The translations under genes and the position numbers were made by a program. Below, one piece after another: positions 17,272-24,884 of a stretch of DNA of 64,000 nt. Location: positions 1 through 64,000 of the forward strand of contig JAWCMT010000003.1 in NCBI GenBank assembly GCA_038849555.1, in the 5' to 3' direction. Origin of the DNA: JAOAIV01 sp038849555 (lineage in GTDB: Archaea; Thermoproteota; Bathyarchaeia; Bathyarchaeales; Bathycorpusculaceae). The notes under the pieces were generated by a model. That model saw only the letters and a program-made list of their open reading frames with translations, searched no databases and was not told the origin of the DNA. Every line of letters begins with the position of its first letter. The first letter of the stretch is position 1.

Positions 17272-17478
17272 ATGAAACTGCTGCGAAATATTCGTGAAGT
17301 ATTTAAAACTCTAAAACACAGGAAACCATCGCAGATTTTCTGCCCAAGATGCTGCAGCCCGAACATGAGATTATACAGCAGCTTGGATCTTTGGTTAACA
17401 CCCAAAAAATACGTATGTGAAAACTGCGGTTACATAGGGCCAATAATCATGGAACTAGAAAAAGAAGAGAGCAGCTGA
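17272..17478 (+). CDS. small zinc-ribbon protein
   Basis: A 68-residue protein with a zinc ribbon formed by FCPRCCSP and CENCGYIGPI (two CxxC pairs, about 27 residues apart). The tail is acidic. The family is unknown to me, though similar short zinc ribbons are common next to archaeal translation genes. ATG 17272 is preferred; GTG 17251 would add seven residues. It is 30 bases after the SUI1 gene and probably cotranscribed, and it converges with the TFB gene. Confidence 0.65.
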   Translation: MKLLRNIREVFKTLKHRKPSQIFCPRCCSPNMRLYSSLDLWLTPKKYVCENCGYIGPIIMELEKEESS

Positions 17479-17486
17479 TAAAGCGC

Positions 17487-18440
17487 TTAGTCAGGCAACT
17501 CTAAGCCCAATTGCTTCTTCAAAGTTTTATAGCGGTTTCGCACCGTAACTTCAGTCACGCCAGCAGCTTCAGCAATGTCCTTCTGCGTCTTCTTCTCATT
17601 ATTCTGCAAGCACGCGATATACAGCGCTGCCGCAGCAAGCCCCATAGGATCTTTACCTGCCGCAGCACGCTTCCTTCGTGCCTCTCGAAGAATCTGGATT
17701 GCTAAACCCTGAGTTTTACCTGAAATCCCCGTCCGCTCAGCAATCTTCGAGACATACGTCAACGGATCAGCAATCGGCATATGAACTTCAAGCTCACGCA
17801 GCAAAAGCCTGTAACAACGCGCAACATCTTTCTTGTCTACAAGACTTGCTTCAGCAATTTCACGAAGCGTCCTTGGGGTTCCACTGCCGCGGCAAGCCGC
17901 ATATAGCGCCGCAGCAGCGATAGCGGCAATTGATCTGCCGCGAACAAGACCTTTATCCAAAGCTTTACGGTAGATCACAGCCGCTTTCTCTTTAATTGGA
18001 GGCGGAATGAAAACTTTATCAGAAAGGCGATCCAACTCCGCCATGGCTTGAGCAAGATTTCTATCGATGGAAGAATGAACGCGAGATCGAATTTGCCATT
18101 TCCTCAAACGCCACATTTGAAGCCTTGTGGAGAGAGGAAGTTTTCTTCCAAATGCATCGCGATCAAGCTGGCTGATGGCAGTGGATAAGCCTTTATCGTG
18201 AACCGAATATGATGTGGGAACCCCAACACGGCTTCTTGATGCTTTCTCTTCCTGAGTGAAAGCTCGCCATTCGGGTCCTTTATCCATCATCTGCTCGTAT
18301 AAGACGAGCCCACAGTCTCCGCAGACAGTTTCTCCCGTATCATAATCGTGGACGAGGTTGTCGCTTCCGCATTCTGGGCACTTGTCAACTAAGCGCTGTT
18401 GCGTTCCCGCTTCTTTTTTACTCAATATTCTATTCCCCAT
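17487..18440 (-). CDS. tfb: transcription initiation factor TFB (first paralog)
   Basis: A 317-residue TFIIB homolog that recruits RNA polymerase to TBP-bound promoters. It has an N-terminal zinc ribbon (CPECGSDNL...CGDCGLVL, residues 21-46), the B-reader/linker (GPEWRAFTQEEK, then HDKGLSTAI) and two cyclin folds. Those carry KALDKGLVRGRSIAAIAAAALYAACR and AAGKDPMGLAAAALYIACL, then a recognition helix ending EVTVRNRYKTL that contacts the BRE. All parts look intact. A second TFB is at 36053-37027. Confidence 0.97.
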   Translation of the reverse strand: MGNRILSKKEAGTQQRLVDKCPECGSDNLVHDYDTGETVCGDCGLVLYEQMMDKGPEWRAFTQEEKASRSRVGVPTSYSVHDKGLSTAISQLDRDAFGRKLPLSTRLQMWRLRKWQIRSRVHSSIDRNLAQAMAELDRLSDKVFIPPPIKEKAAVIYRKALDKGLVRGRSIAAIAAAALYAACRGSGTPRTLREIAEASLVDKKDVARCYRLLLRELEVHMPIADPLTYVSKIAERTGISGKTQGLAIQILREARRKRAAAGKDPMGLAAAALYIACLQNNEKKTQKDIAEAAGVTEVTVRNRYKTLKKQLGLELPD

Positions 18441-18527
18441 TCATTATATTTGCGTAGAACCGTCACCATATCCCTTTTGAGCTGAGAAAACAGCACATTC
18501 GGTTCGCGCAGTCTATCCAGATGAACA

Positions 18528-18545
18528 GATTTAATATATAAGCTT
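18528..18545 (-). promoter_or_regulatory. TATA region upstream of tfb
   Basis: On the minus strand this reads GCTTATATATTAAAT, a strong archaeal TATA element about 95 bases ahead of the tfb start at 18440, implying a leader of roughly 70 bases. Confidence 0.45.
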
Positions 18546-18705
18546 TACGGTTTAAATAAAGAGATTCAGCAAACAATCTATAAATACTTATCAACGCTAC
18601 TTACGCCTCTAACAGCGGCGAAAAATATTGCGCTATTAGAGCCCTTAGAAGAGGAAAACTTTAAGCAATTGATTTAAAAATTAGCTTTAACACTTAGGAA
18701 CACGA

Positions 18706-18778
18706 AGCCCGGTGGTGTAGTGGCCAAGCATAGCGGGCTTTGGACCCGCCGACGAGAGTTCGAATCTCTCCCGGGCTA
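18706..18778 (+). tRNA. tRNA-Gln (TTG)
   Basis: Full cloverleaf: acceptor stem AGCCCGG (18706-18712) pairs with CCGGGCT (18771-18777). The anticodon stem GCGGG/CCCGC encloses loop CTTTGGA with anticodon TTG at 18740-18742, and T arm GAGAG-TTCGAAT-CTCTC. Discriminator A; CCA is not encoded. An AT-rich element (GATTTAAAAA, 18671-18680) about 30 bases upstream is a plausible TATA box. Confidence 0.96.
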
Positions 18779-18908
18779 CTAACGCTCAATTTGGAGTCGT
18801 TGTTAAATACTCAGCAACCGCCGCGTTTTTTGTTTTGGTAGCATGTATGATTAGTGACACAGAGGAATGCAGAGTCCCTGTATGCTGCTGTTTTAGTGGG
18901 AGGGTTGC

Positions 18909-19532
18909 ATGGATGGCGAGGGTAACGCTTTTTTACGTGCAAAAGCCAACCAGAAATTAAAAGTTACTAAACTGTTATTAGCCGCTTGGGCTTTTATTTA
19001 CATGGGTGCCACCAGATTGAAAGCCTACATCGGTCTAACATGCAAGGCCGGAGGCTTCAATGAAGTATTAAAAAAGCTTCTGCACCAGCAGCTCATTGAC
19101 CCGCGAGATATATTCCTACTTTTCGGTCCTGTTGATATTCTAATACGGTTCGCCAACATCCAGAACTTAGAGGAGTTCATTGAGAAGTATTTTAACCCTG
19201 TGCGGCTGATTGGCGCCGAAGAAAACTTGATCATTAAAACATTGAGTTTCATTGTTGCAAAAGAAGGCCCATCACTTGCTGAGAGCCCATATGCATTTGT
19301 ATTCCTAAACGTCCAACCTAAGAATCTGGAGAGCGTGCATAGAACGCTACTCAGCTTCCCAGAAGTGATATCAGTCGATACAGTGTTTGGTCCTTACGAT
19401 ATAATATGCTCAGTCAAGGCAGTTGATCAAATGGATCTTCTATGTACTGTAACAAAAATTCAAGAGGTTCCTGGCGTGGAAAACTCTGTGACTTCCATAG
19501 TTTCGCCAATACCGCTTTTCCCTGAATGGTAA
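18909..19532 (+). CDS. tandem Lrp/AsnC ligand-binding-domain protein without DNA-binding domain
   Basis: A 207-residue protein that appears to hold two RAM (Lrp/AsnC effector-binding) ferredoxin-like domains, about residues 33-110 and 125-205. Each carries the pattern of a strand, helix, then LFGPVDILIRF (first copy) or VFGPYDIICSVKA (second copy), like the G-x-yD-l motif of the family. No helix-turn-helix is present, so it is not an ordinary Lrp regulator; it may sense a small ligand or pair with another protein. A strong Shine-Dalgarno GGGAGGG lies four bases ahead of ATG 18909. Confidence 0.75.
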   Translation: MDGEGNAFLRAKANQKLKVTKLLLAAWAFIYMGATRLKAYIGLTCKAGGFNEVLKKLLHQQLIDPRDIFLLFGPVDILIRFANIQNLEEFIEKYFNPVRLIGAEENLIIKTLSFIVAKEGPSLAESPYAFVFLNVQPKNLESVHRTLLSFPEVISVDTVFGPYDIICSVKAVDQMDLLCTVTKIQEVPGVENSVTSIVSPIPLFPEW

Positions 19533-19715
19533 TTCCACTAAGGCTTTATAGCGTTTAACCATCTTTTTATTTATGATTGAGAAGCATTAAGATCTAAATC
19601 GTTTAAAAGTTGCAAATGAGGTAAAAATGTAACCAATGTGAAGATTTCCAACACTTATTCTGAGGCAAAAATGTTATTGAATAGGGGTAAATGACGCCAT
19701 CTAACAGTTTAAGGG

Positions 19716-19991
19716 TTAAATTGAAATTGAACTACCACATTTCTTACATATAACAATCTTATCGGTTAAATTTTTCAGCCTATACGGTGTATAAAGACCG
19801 CAATCCGCGCATCTGGCAAATCTTAACTCGTTGAGCGCCTTCTCCCGCATGACATCATGCAGCGCAGTAAAGATGCTAATTCGCTGGTACTTATTAGAGT
19901 CCAAGGTAATTCCTTCGCTTGCAATAGTCTCAACGGTTAATAAAAGGGAACTTTCAAGCGGCAACATATGTTGAAAAACAGAATATGACAT
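19716..19991 (-). CDS. small protein with C-terminal zinc finger, unknown family
   Basis: A 91-residue protein whose C-terminal third has two CxxC pairs (CADCG near residue 61 and CKKCG near 83), a likely zinc ribbon. The N-terminal part is helical and without a recognised motif. It is divergent from the tiny membrane protein at 20047; a perfect palindrome sits between them. DNA or RNA binding is possible but not shown. Start ATG 19991. Confidence 0.6.
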   Translation of the reverse strand: MSYSVFQHMLPLESSLLLTVETIASEGITLDSNKYQRISIFTALHDVMREKALNELRFARCADCGLYTPYRLKNLTDKIVICKKCGSSISI

Positions 19992-20013
19992 GTGCGAAAC
20001 AACTGCTTTTATT

Positions 20014-20030
20014 CTCCCTACAGTAGGGAG
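20014..20030. promoter_or_regulatory. perfect palindrome, candidate operator
   Basis: CTCCCTAC-A-GTAGGGAG is an eight-base-arm inverted repeat with a one-base centre. It lies immediately downstream of a TATA-like GCTTTTATT (20005-20013) and ahead of the expected transcription start near 20035, that is, where a repressor would block the plus-strand gene at 20047. It also lies upstream of the divergent zinc-finger gene at 19716-19991. Confidence 0.6.
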
Positions 20031-20046
20031 AGCAAGGACGAGAAAA

Positions 20047-20148
20047 ATGATGTGGTCAAGCTTATTTGCGTTAGGCTTTTACGGGTTAATTCTCATAATG
20101 ATAATTGTTGTTGTAGGCAGCATTATATGGGCAAAATACCACCGCTGA
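20047..20148 (+). CDS. 33-residue single-span membrane microprotein
   Basis: ATG 20047 (followed by a second ATG) to TGA 20148. The product is one long hydrophobic helix (ALGFYGLILIMIIVVVGSII) ending in WAKYHR, a positive-inside pattern for a membrane anchor. An AGGA purine motif lies eight to ten bases upstream, and a TATA-like element plus palindrome sit in proper promoter positions. The family is not recognised. Such proteins often modulate a larger membrane complex; that is inference. Confidence 0.55.
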   Translation: MMWSSLFALGFYGLILIMIIVVVGSIIWAKYHR

Positions 20149-20296
20149 GCACTATGCATCGCCACCAGCTTGAAAATCAAACGTATTCTGCCAACGGAAA
20201 ACTCGCTCAACTTCGTTAAAAGAGTAATAAAAATAGAATAAGTAGGCAGAAGCCACTTTATGGAGACTCTGCCATATTCAATCTGAATTGCCTTTT

Positions 20297-22309
20297 TTAC
20301 CTTCGCCTTTGGATTATTAGAAAAGCCACTACAGCCACAATGACAACGCCGACAACTGTGAAAGCAATAGTTAGCCATGATAGGTCAACTGGAGTCTCGG
20401 TTCTCACAAGCTCTGGCGTGCACATAGCAGTTCCACCTGCGTTTACTGTAACTTGTTCTGTTACTGTTTCGTATCCACTTTTACTTATCTCAAGAAGATA
20501 GCTACCTGATGGAACATCCTTGAAAGTCACGTATCCTTGCAGGTTTGTAGTACCGTTCAATGGGCTTGCTCCTTTCGGCTGTGATATCGAGATAACACTT
20601 GCTTCGCTTACCGGGTTTCCCTCGGGGTCTTTAACGAACACATCAAGAGTTCCTGTGCGGATAGTAGGCACCACTGTGACTTGGATGCTACTATTGCCCG
20701 TGGTATATCCAGTTTTAGAGGCATTTATAGAAATTGTGCATATGGTATCTTTTGTCACTTTAGGAGCATTAAACACGCAGACATAATATCCGTCTTTTTC
20801 ATCAGAAACCGCAGAAAAGTTTCCGCCCTTATCTGACGCAAGCTTAACCGTAGCACCAGGCGCTGGAGCAAGACCGCTATAGGTAACATAAATTCTCAAG
20901 GTTGCTTGCGCACTGGAGTTAACAGGATTCGGCTCAGCAGTAGCAGAAATGGTTAAAGTATATTTGTCTACGAGACTGACGGTCATGGATGCTTGTGCAG
21001 CGGTATAACCTGACGATTGAGCAGTAATCGATGTTGAACCTGCTGCATACATCGAACTGAATCTGGCTACAGCAAAAGTTTCGCCAAAAGGAATGACCAC
21101 TTCTGGAGCAACATCACCGACCTCTGTTTTGGAAGAGAACAAACTGACTTTGACGGCACCAACTGGATCCTTAGCAGGGTTTCCAGATGAATCTTGAAGC
21201 TGAACTATAACTGCATCATAGGATTGGCCATCCGCAGGTAAGCTGGAAGGAGCGCAGAACACAGCAAGTTTTGTCGGAACGTAGCCAACAGTAGTTATTG
21301 AAGCTTGACTACTTGTATAGCCTGGGGCTGCGGCGGTTATGGTTGTTGTACCTGGACGGTATGTCGAATAGAACTTCGCCATGGAATAGGTGGCGCCGCC
21401 GCTTATGATGACGGAGGTATCGACTGTTCCTATATCGGTTTCAGACGAGGACAAACTTATTGATTGACTGGAAAGTGAGCAGGCTAATTTGCCATCAGCA
21501 TTTTGGAATTGCACAGCAATCATATTATAGGTAATGCCGTCAGCAGGCACCTTTAATGGGGCAACATAAACCTTCAGCTTCACAGCCCCCGTGCTAACCG
21601 GTTCTGTTTTGATTGTTGCTTGCCCTGAAGTATAACCCGAGGCAATCGCGGTAATGGTAGTTGACCCAGTATTATTTGCAAAGAAGTTAGCTGTTGCATA
21701 GGTGCTTCCAGCTTGTATAGTAACGCTTGATGCAACGGTGCCCACAGTAGTATTCGAAGATGATAAGGTAACAACAACATTTCCTAGAGGAGCCCTGGCA
21801 GGCACGCCCGCAGAGTCTTGAAGCTGCACAACAATTGCTTCGTAACTGTGCCCGTCTGCTGGGAGAACAGGCGGCAAGCCGTAGACTGCGAGTTTAGATG
21901 GTACAGGCCCAACAGTGGTGATAGATGCCTGCACAGTTGCAAATCCAGATGCGGTAGCAGTTATTGTTGTAGTGCCAGGCGTATAGGTTGAGTAAAATTT
22001 GGCTTTCGCGTAAGTTTCGCCCTTCTGTATAGTGATAGTTGAGTCAACAGAGCCAACGTCAGTCTGCGATGAGGATAAAGATATGGTGATGCTTTCAGTT
22101 GCTCTTGCCGGATTATTTTTTGAATCTTGAAGCTGCACAAAAATCGTTTCATAGGCTTTGTTGTCAGCAGGCACTTTTGTTGGCGCCACATAGATTTTCA
22201 GTTTTGCTGGTTCACTTGTTTGCGCATTTACATCAAAGTGAACTACGATCTGAGCAATAGCGAATATAATGAGAAATAGCAATGTTGTACGGAATATTTT
22301 TTTGGACAT
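20297..22309 (-). CDS. large secreted, membrane-anchored Ig-repeat surface protein
   Basis: A 670-residue protein with an N-terminal signal peptide (about residues 1-30) and a C-terminal membrane anchor followed by QRRR. In between, four repeats of about 100 residues (about 36-133, 137-235, 243-341, 344-442) share LPADGxSYxAIVVQLQDSxGxPA, an LSSSxTxVG strand and STTITAxASGYTxxQA. This is the invasin/bacterial Ig-like (Big) pattern. A beta domain (about 446-545) and a carboxypeptidase-regulatory-like/PEGA domain (about 550-620: VFVKDPEGNPVSEA, LNGTTNLQGYVTF, GSYLLEISKSGYE) follow. It probably forms a stalk at the cell surface. Confidence 0.85.
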   Translation of the reverse strand: MSKKIFRTTLLFLIIFAIAQIVVHFDVNAQTSEPAKLKIYVAPTKVPADNKAYETIFVQLQDSKNNPARATESITISLSSSQTDVGSVDSTITIQKGETYAKAKFYSTYTPGTTTITATASGFATVQASITTVGPVPSKLAVYGLPPVLPADGHSYEAIVVQLQDSAGVPARAPLGNVVVTLSSSNTTVGTVASSVTIQAGSTYATANFFANNTGSTTITAIASGYTSGQATIKTEPVSTGAVKLKVYVAPLKVPADGITYNMIAVQFQNADGKLACSLSSQSISLSSSETDIGTVDTSVIISGGATYSMAKFYSTYRPGTTTITAAAPGYTSSQASITTVGYVPTKLAVFCAPSSLPADGQSYDAVIVQLQDSSGNPAKDPVGAVKVSLFSSKTEVGDVAPEVVIPFGETFAVARFSSMYAAGSTSITAQSSGYTAAQASMTVSLVDKYTLTISATAEPNPVNSSAQATLRIYVTYSGLAPAPGATVKLASDKGGNFSAVSDEKDGYYVCVFNAPKVTKDTICTISINASKTGYTTGNSSIQVTVVPTIRTGTLDVFVKDPEGNPVSEASVISISQPKGASPLNGTTNLQGYVTFKDVPSGSYLLEISKSGYETVTEQVTVNAGGTAMCTPELVRTETPVDLSWLTIAFTVVGVVIVAVVAFLIIQRRR

Positions 22310-22454
22310 TCTTAATCCCTTTTGAAGAAGTTTTTCGGTTACGAGCTTATATTAACATTATGAACTCACAATACAAATTAATTTTCAACCTTCATTAGAT
22401 GAAAATTCCAATAAAACTTGTTCATTATCAGAGTCAACTGTGAAGATAGCACAC
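22310..22454. other. promoter region of the surface-protein gene
   Basis: On the minus strand a TATA-like TTAATATAAG (about 22345-22355) and a ribosome site AAAGGGA ahead of ATG 22309 are visible. No other feature was seen. Confidence 0.4.
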
Positions 22455-22646
22455 TTATAATAGCGCATGCTTTTTCTTTCTATGCATTAGGTACAAAAAG
22501 AAGGGGCCGCCACACATAGCTGTTATGACGCCGACAGGCAATTCTGCTGGAGACACCACCACACGAGCGATACCATCACAGATTATTAAAAAAGAGGCAC
22601 CCATAAGCACAGAAGCAGGAATTAGAGTTGATTTGCAAGCTTCAAA
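22455..22646 (-). pseudogene. relic of a FecCD/BtuC-type ABC transporter permease (C-terminal end)
   Basis: Read on the minus strand to a stop at 22455, this stretch encodes about 60 residues matching the very end of iron-siderophore/cobalamin ABC permeases. LIPASVLMGASFLIICDGIAR is followed by SPAELPVGVITAMCGGPFFLYLM and a basic tail. The upstream reading frame loses all resemblance and meets a stop about 11 codons further, and there is no start codon ahead of the match. It is the leftover end of a deleted gene of about 330 codons. No partner binding protein or ATPase remains nearby. Confidence 0.8.
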
Positions 22647-22773
22647 GTTACTAAACCTTAATTTAATTAGAGTTTAAAAAATTTTATATTATTAAAACAA
22701 CAACCATAGCCAGTATAAAAGCAAAAAGATAGGACAGTTCAAAAAGTTGTCCTTAACATTGTAAAGTGATCCA

Positions 22774-24075
22774 ATGAGAATAGAAGATATAGAATTAAAC
22801 AAGAAAAATACGCAAGAAAGTGACCCTGATGGTTTTCTTTACCCGCAATATGGGCAGAACTGTATTTCAGATGTGCCAAACGCAATATTAGACTTGTTTC
22901 AGGTTAGAACACAAAAAGGCAACTCGCAACTTGAAGAACACATTAGAAAAAGCGGATACGAAAGAATCAAGAACGTCGTGCTCATAATTCTGGACGGATT
23001 CGGATTTAACCAATTCTCACGCTACCATCAAAAGTACCGTTTTTTTGCCAAAATTGCTGATGAAGGCAGGGTTTTTCCAATAACAAGCGTTTTCCCTTCA
23101 CAAACAACAAACGCGTTAACAACACTAAACACGGGCTTATCTCCTCAAGAGCACTCCGTATTTGAATACTTCATCTATCTTAAAGAGGCGGGAATGGTGG
23201 TGGATACATTATGGTTTGAACACATGGATGCTAACTATCGAATTAAGCTTTTAGATAAAGGATTCCAGCCGAAAATACTGTTTGATGGGAAAACAATTCA
23301 CGAGACTCTAAGAGAAAACGGAATTACTACATACGCGCATATTCCAGCCTCCAGCGCTTACAGCGTTTGCTCAAACTTGATTTTTAAAGGAAGCAAAGTG
23401 GAGCCAGCAGTGAAAATTTCAGACACAATCGTTGGATTAAGAAAAAACTTGGAAAAAAGTTATGACCCAGCCTACTTTTTTGTGCATTTGGATACACTGG
23501 ACACAATTGCGCATGTATATGGCCCGCATAGCTATGAATACGAAGCAGAATTATCTGTAATCGCTTACCTGCTGAATAAAGAGCTAATAGAAAAGGTTAG
23601 TCCGAGAGTTGCGAAAGAGACGCTGATTTTGGTTACTGCCGATCATGGCAGTGTAGATGTTGATCCGAAAGAGACTATCTACCTAAACCATATACCTAAA
23701 TTAATGGAGAATTTGCAATGCGGCGGAAACGGAGAACGTATTTTACCTACAGGTAGCCCTCGGGACATTTTCCTTCATGTGAGAGAGGAAAAACTTACAG
23801 AAACACGCGAGGTGCTGTCCAGAAAATTGGCGGAAAAAGCGCAGGTGATTGAAACTAAAGAGGCAATTAAGCACGGTTTGTTTGGAATTGGAGATGCAAG
23901 TGAGAAATTTCTTGAAAGAGCAGGCAACTTGTTGCTTCTTCCATATGGAAACGAGACTATATGGATTGAATGTTCTGAGGGAAGGAGAGCTAATTTTTTG
24001 GGTTATCATGGTGGTTTAAGCGAAGAGGAAATGCTTGTTCCATTTGGAATAGCAAAATTAGGAAGTTTAAAATAA
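22774..24075 (+). CDS. alkaline-phosphatase-superfamily phosphodiesterase
   Basis: A 433-residue type I phosphodiesterase/nucleotide pyrophosphatase. Metal and nucleophile motifs are in order: LIILDGFGFNQ near residue 71 (Asp), FPSQTTNALTTLNTGL near 109 (nucleophile Thr/Ser), HLDTLDTIAHVYGPHS near 238 (Asp, His), TADHGSVD near 289 and GYHGGLSEEEMLVP near 410 (His). It lacks a signal peptide, so it is probably cytoplasmic. Substrate unknown; phosphonoacetate hydrolase-like, nucleotide or phospholipid activities all occur in the family. It is a single gene with an AT-rich promoter region upstream. Confidence 0.85.
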   Translation: MRIEDIELNKKNTQESDPDGFLYPQYGQNCISDVPNAILDLFQVRTQKGNSQLEEHIRKSGYERIKNVVLIILDGFGFNQFSRYHQKYRFFAKIADEGRVFPITSVFPSQTTNALTTLNTGLSPQEHSVFEYFIYLKEAGMVVDTLWFEHMDANYRIKLLDKGFQPKILFDGKTIHETLRENGITTYAHIPASSAYSVCSNLIFKGSKVEPAVKISDTIVGLRKNLEKSYDPAYFFVHLDTLDTIAHVYGPHSYEYEAELSVIAYLLNKELIEKVSPRVAKETLILVTADHGSVDVDPKETIYLNHIPKLMENLQCGGNGERILPTGSPRDIFLHVREEKLTETREVLSRKLAEKAQVIETKEAIKHGLFGIGDASEKFLERAGNLLLLPYGNETIWIECSEGRRANFLGYHGGLSEEEMLVPFGIAKLGSLK

Positions 24076-24167
24076 AACGCCATAACGCACCCATAAACAA
24101 TAAAGACTACCATAAATACAAAATTCTCCAGAACCTTTTTTAGCCTAAACAACCAAAACATAAAATC

Positions 24168-24599
24168 ATGTCATCAACTAAGCGCATGACAATAGAGTGG
24201 CATGGAAACTACCGCTTAGAAGCGAAAAACGAAAAAGGCATAAAAGTGAAATTCGACGCGCCAAAACAATACGGCGGCGAAGAAACCGCGCTCTCACCCA
24301 TGGAAAACGTCCTTGCAAGCCTCGCCGCATGCAGCAGCTTCCATGTCCTAACAATCCTCCGCAAAAAGAGACAAAAAGTAACAGGCTACGCGGTTGAGGC
24401 AACGGCGGAAAGAAGAGAAGACCCACCACCAAGAATTTTCACACGAATCCACCTAAAATACATAGTAAAAGGCGAAAACATTAGCCCGCAAGCAGTGGAA
24501 GCAGCCATCAAGCTCTCAGAGGAAAAATACTGCTCAGTAGGCGGCATGCTGAAAAAGGCAGTGGAAATCACCTCATCATACGAAATCACGAACAATTAG
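24168..24599 (+). CDS. OsmC family protein
   Basis: A 143-residue OsmC/Ohr-fold protein. SPMENVLASLAACSSFHVLTILRKK holds the first conserved cysteine and LSEEKYCSVGGML holds the second, the pair used by OsmC-type thiol peroxidases. Length is standard. It probably reduces organic hydroperoxides or handles thiol-reactive compounds. A shorter start at ATG 24186 is possible. It is convergent with pcc1, 39 bases away. Confidence 0.9.
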   Translation: MSSTKRMTIEWHGNYRLEAKNEKGIKVKFDAPKQYGGEETALSPMENVLASLAACSSFHVLTILRKKRQKVTGYAVEATAERREDPPPRIFTRIHLKYIVKGENISPQAVEAAIKLSEEKYCSVGGMLKKAVEITSSYEITNN

Positions 24600-24638
24600 C
24601 ACTACCCGAAAGGCTACCATCAACAAAAGTTCTTACCG

Positions 24639-24884
24639 CTAAACTTTACTCGCAAACCGAAGCGCTTTCTCAGCAACAGAAACACAAAAAAGCAAGTCAT
24701 CAATTGTAGCAAGAAACGTAGCAAAACTCCCCTCAGCTTTAACCTCCGTTAACACCAACCTGCCCTTCAGCACAGTCTTAACAAATAAGCCGCTGGGCAC
24801 CTTAAAATTATCCGGAGAAACCGCTCTAGCCACAGCATCAGCAGTTCGCTCATCACTATACTCGAGCGTTATCTGCGCTTCCAA
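24639..24884 (-). CDS. pcc1: KEOPS complex subunit Pcc1
   Basis: An 81-residue dimer-forming subunit of the KEOPS complex that makes t6A37 on ANN-decoding tRNAs. ITLEYSDERTADAVARAVSPDN and the C-terminal TFLATIDDLLFCVSVAEKAL are the Pcc1 pattern. Its start overlaps the end of the DHH gene by 29 bases, and both follow the uS15 gene, a conserved archaeal order. The other subunits Kae1 and Bud32 are encoded at 29466-31135. No Cgi121 gene was seen in the window. Confidence 0.9.
   Translation of the reverse strand: MEAQITLEYSDERTADAVARAVSPDNFKVPSGLFVKTVLKGRLVLTEVKAEGSFATFLATIDDLLFCVSVAEKALRFASKV

Noticed and set aside
20297..22309. DNA-level tandem repeat array
   Set aside because: The similarity is at protein level (four Ig-like domains, moderately diverged), not a nucleotide satellite or CRISPR.
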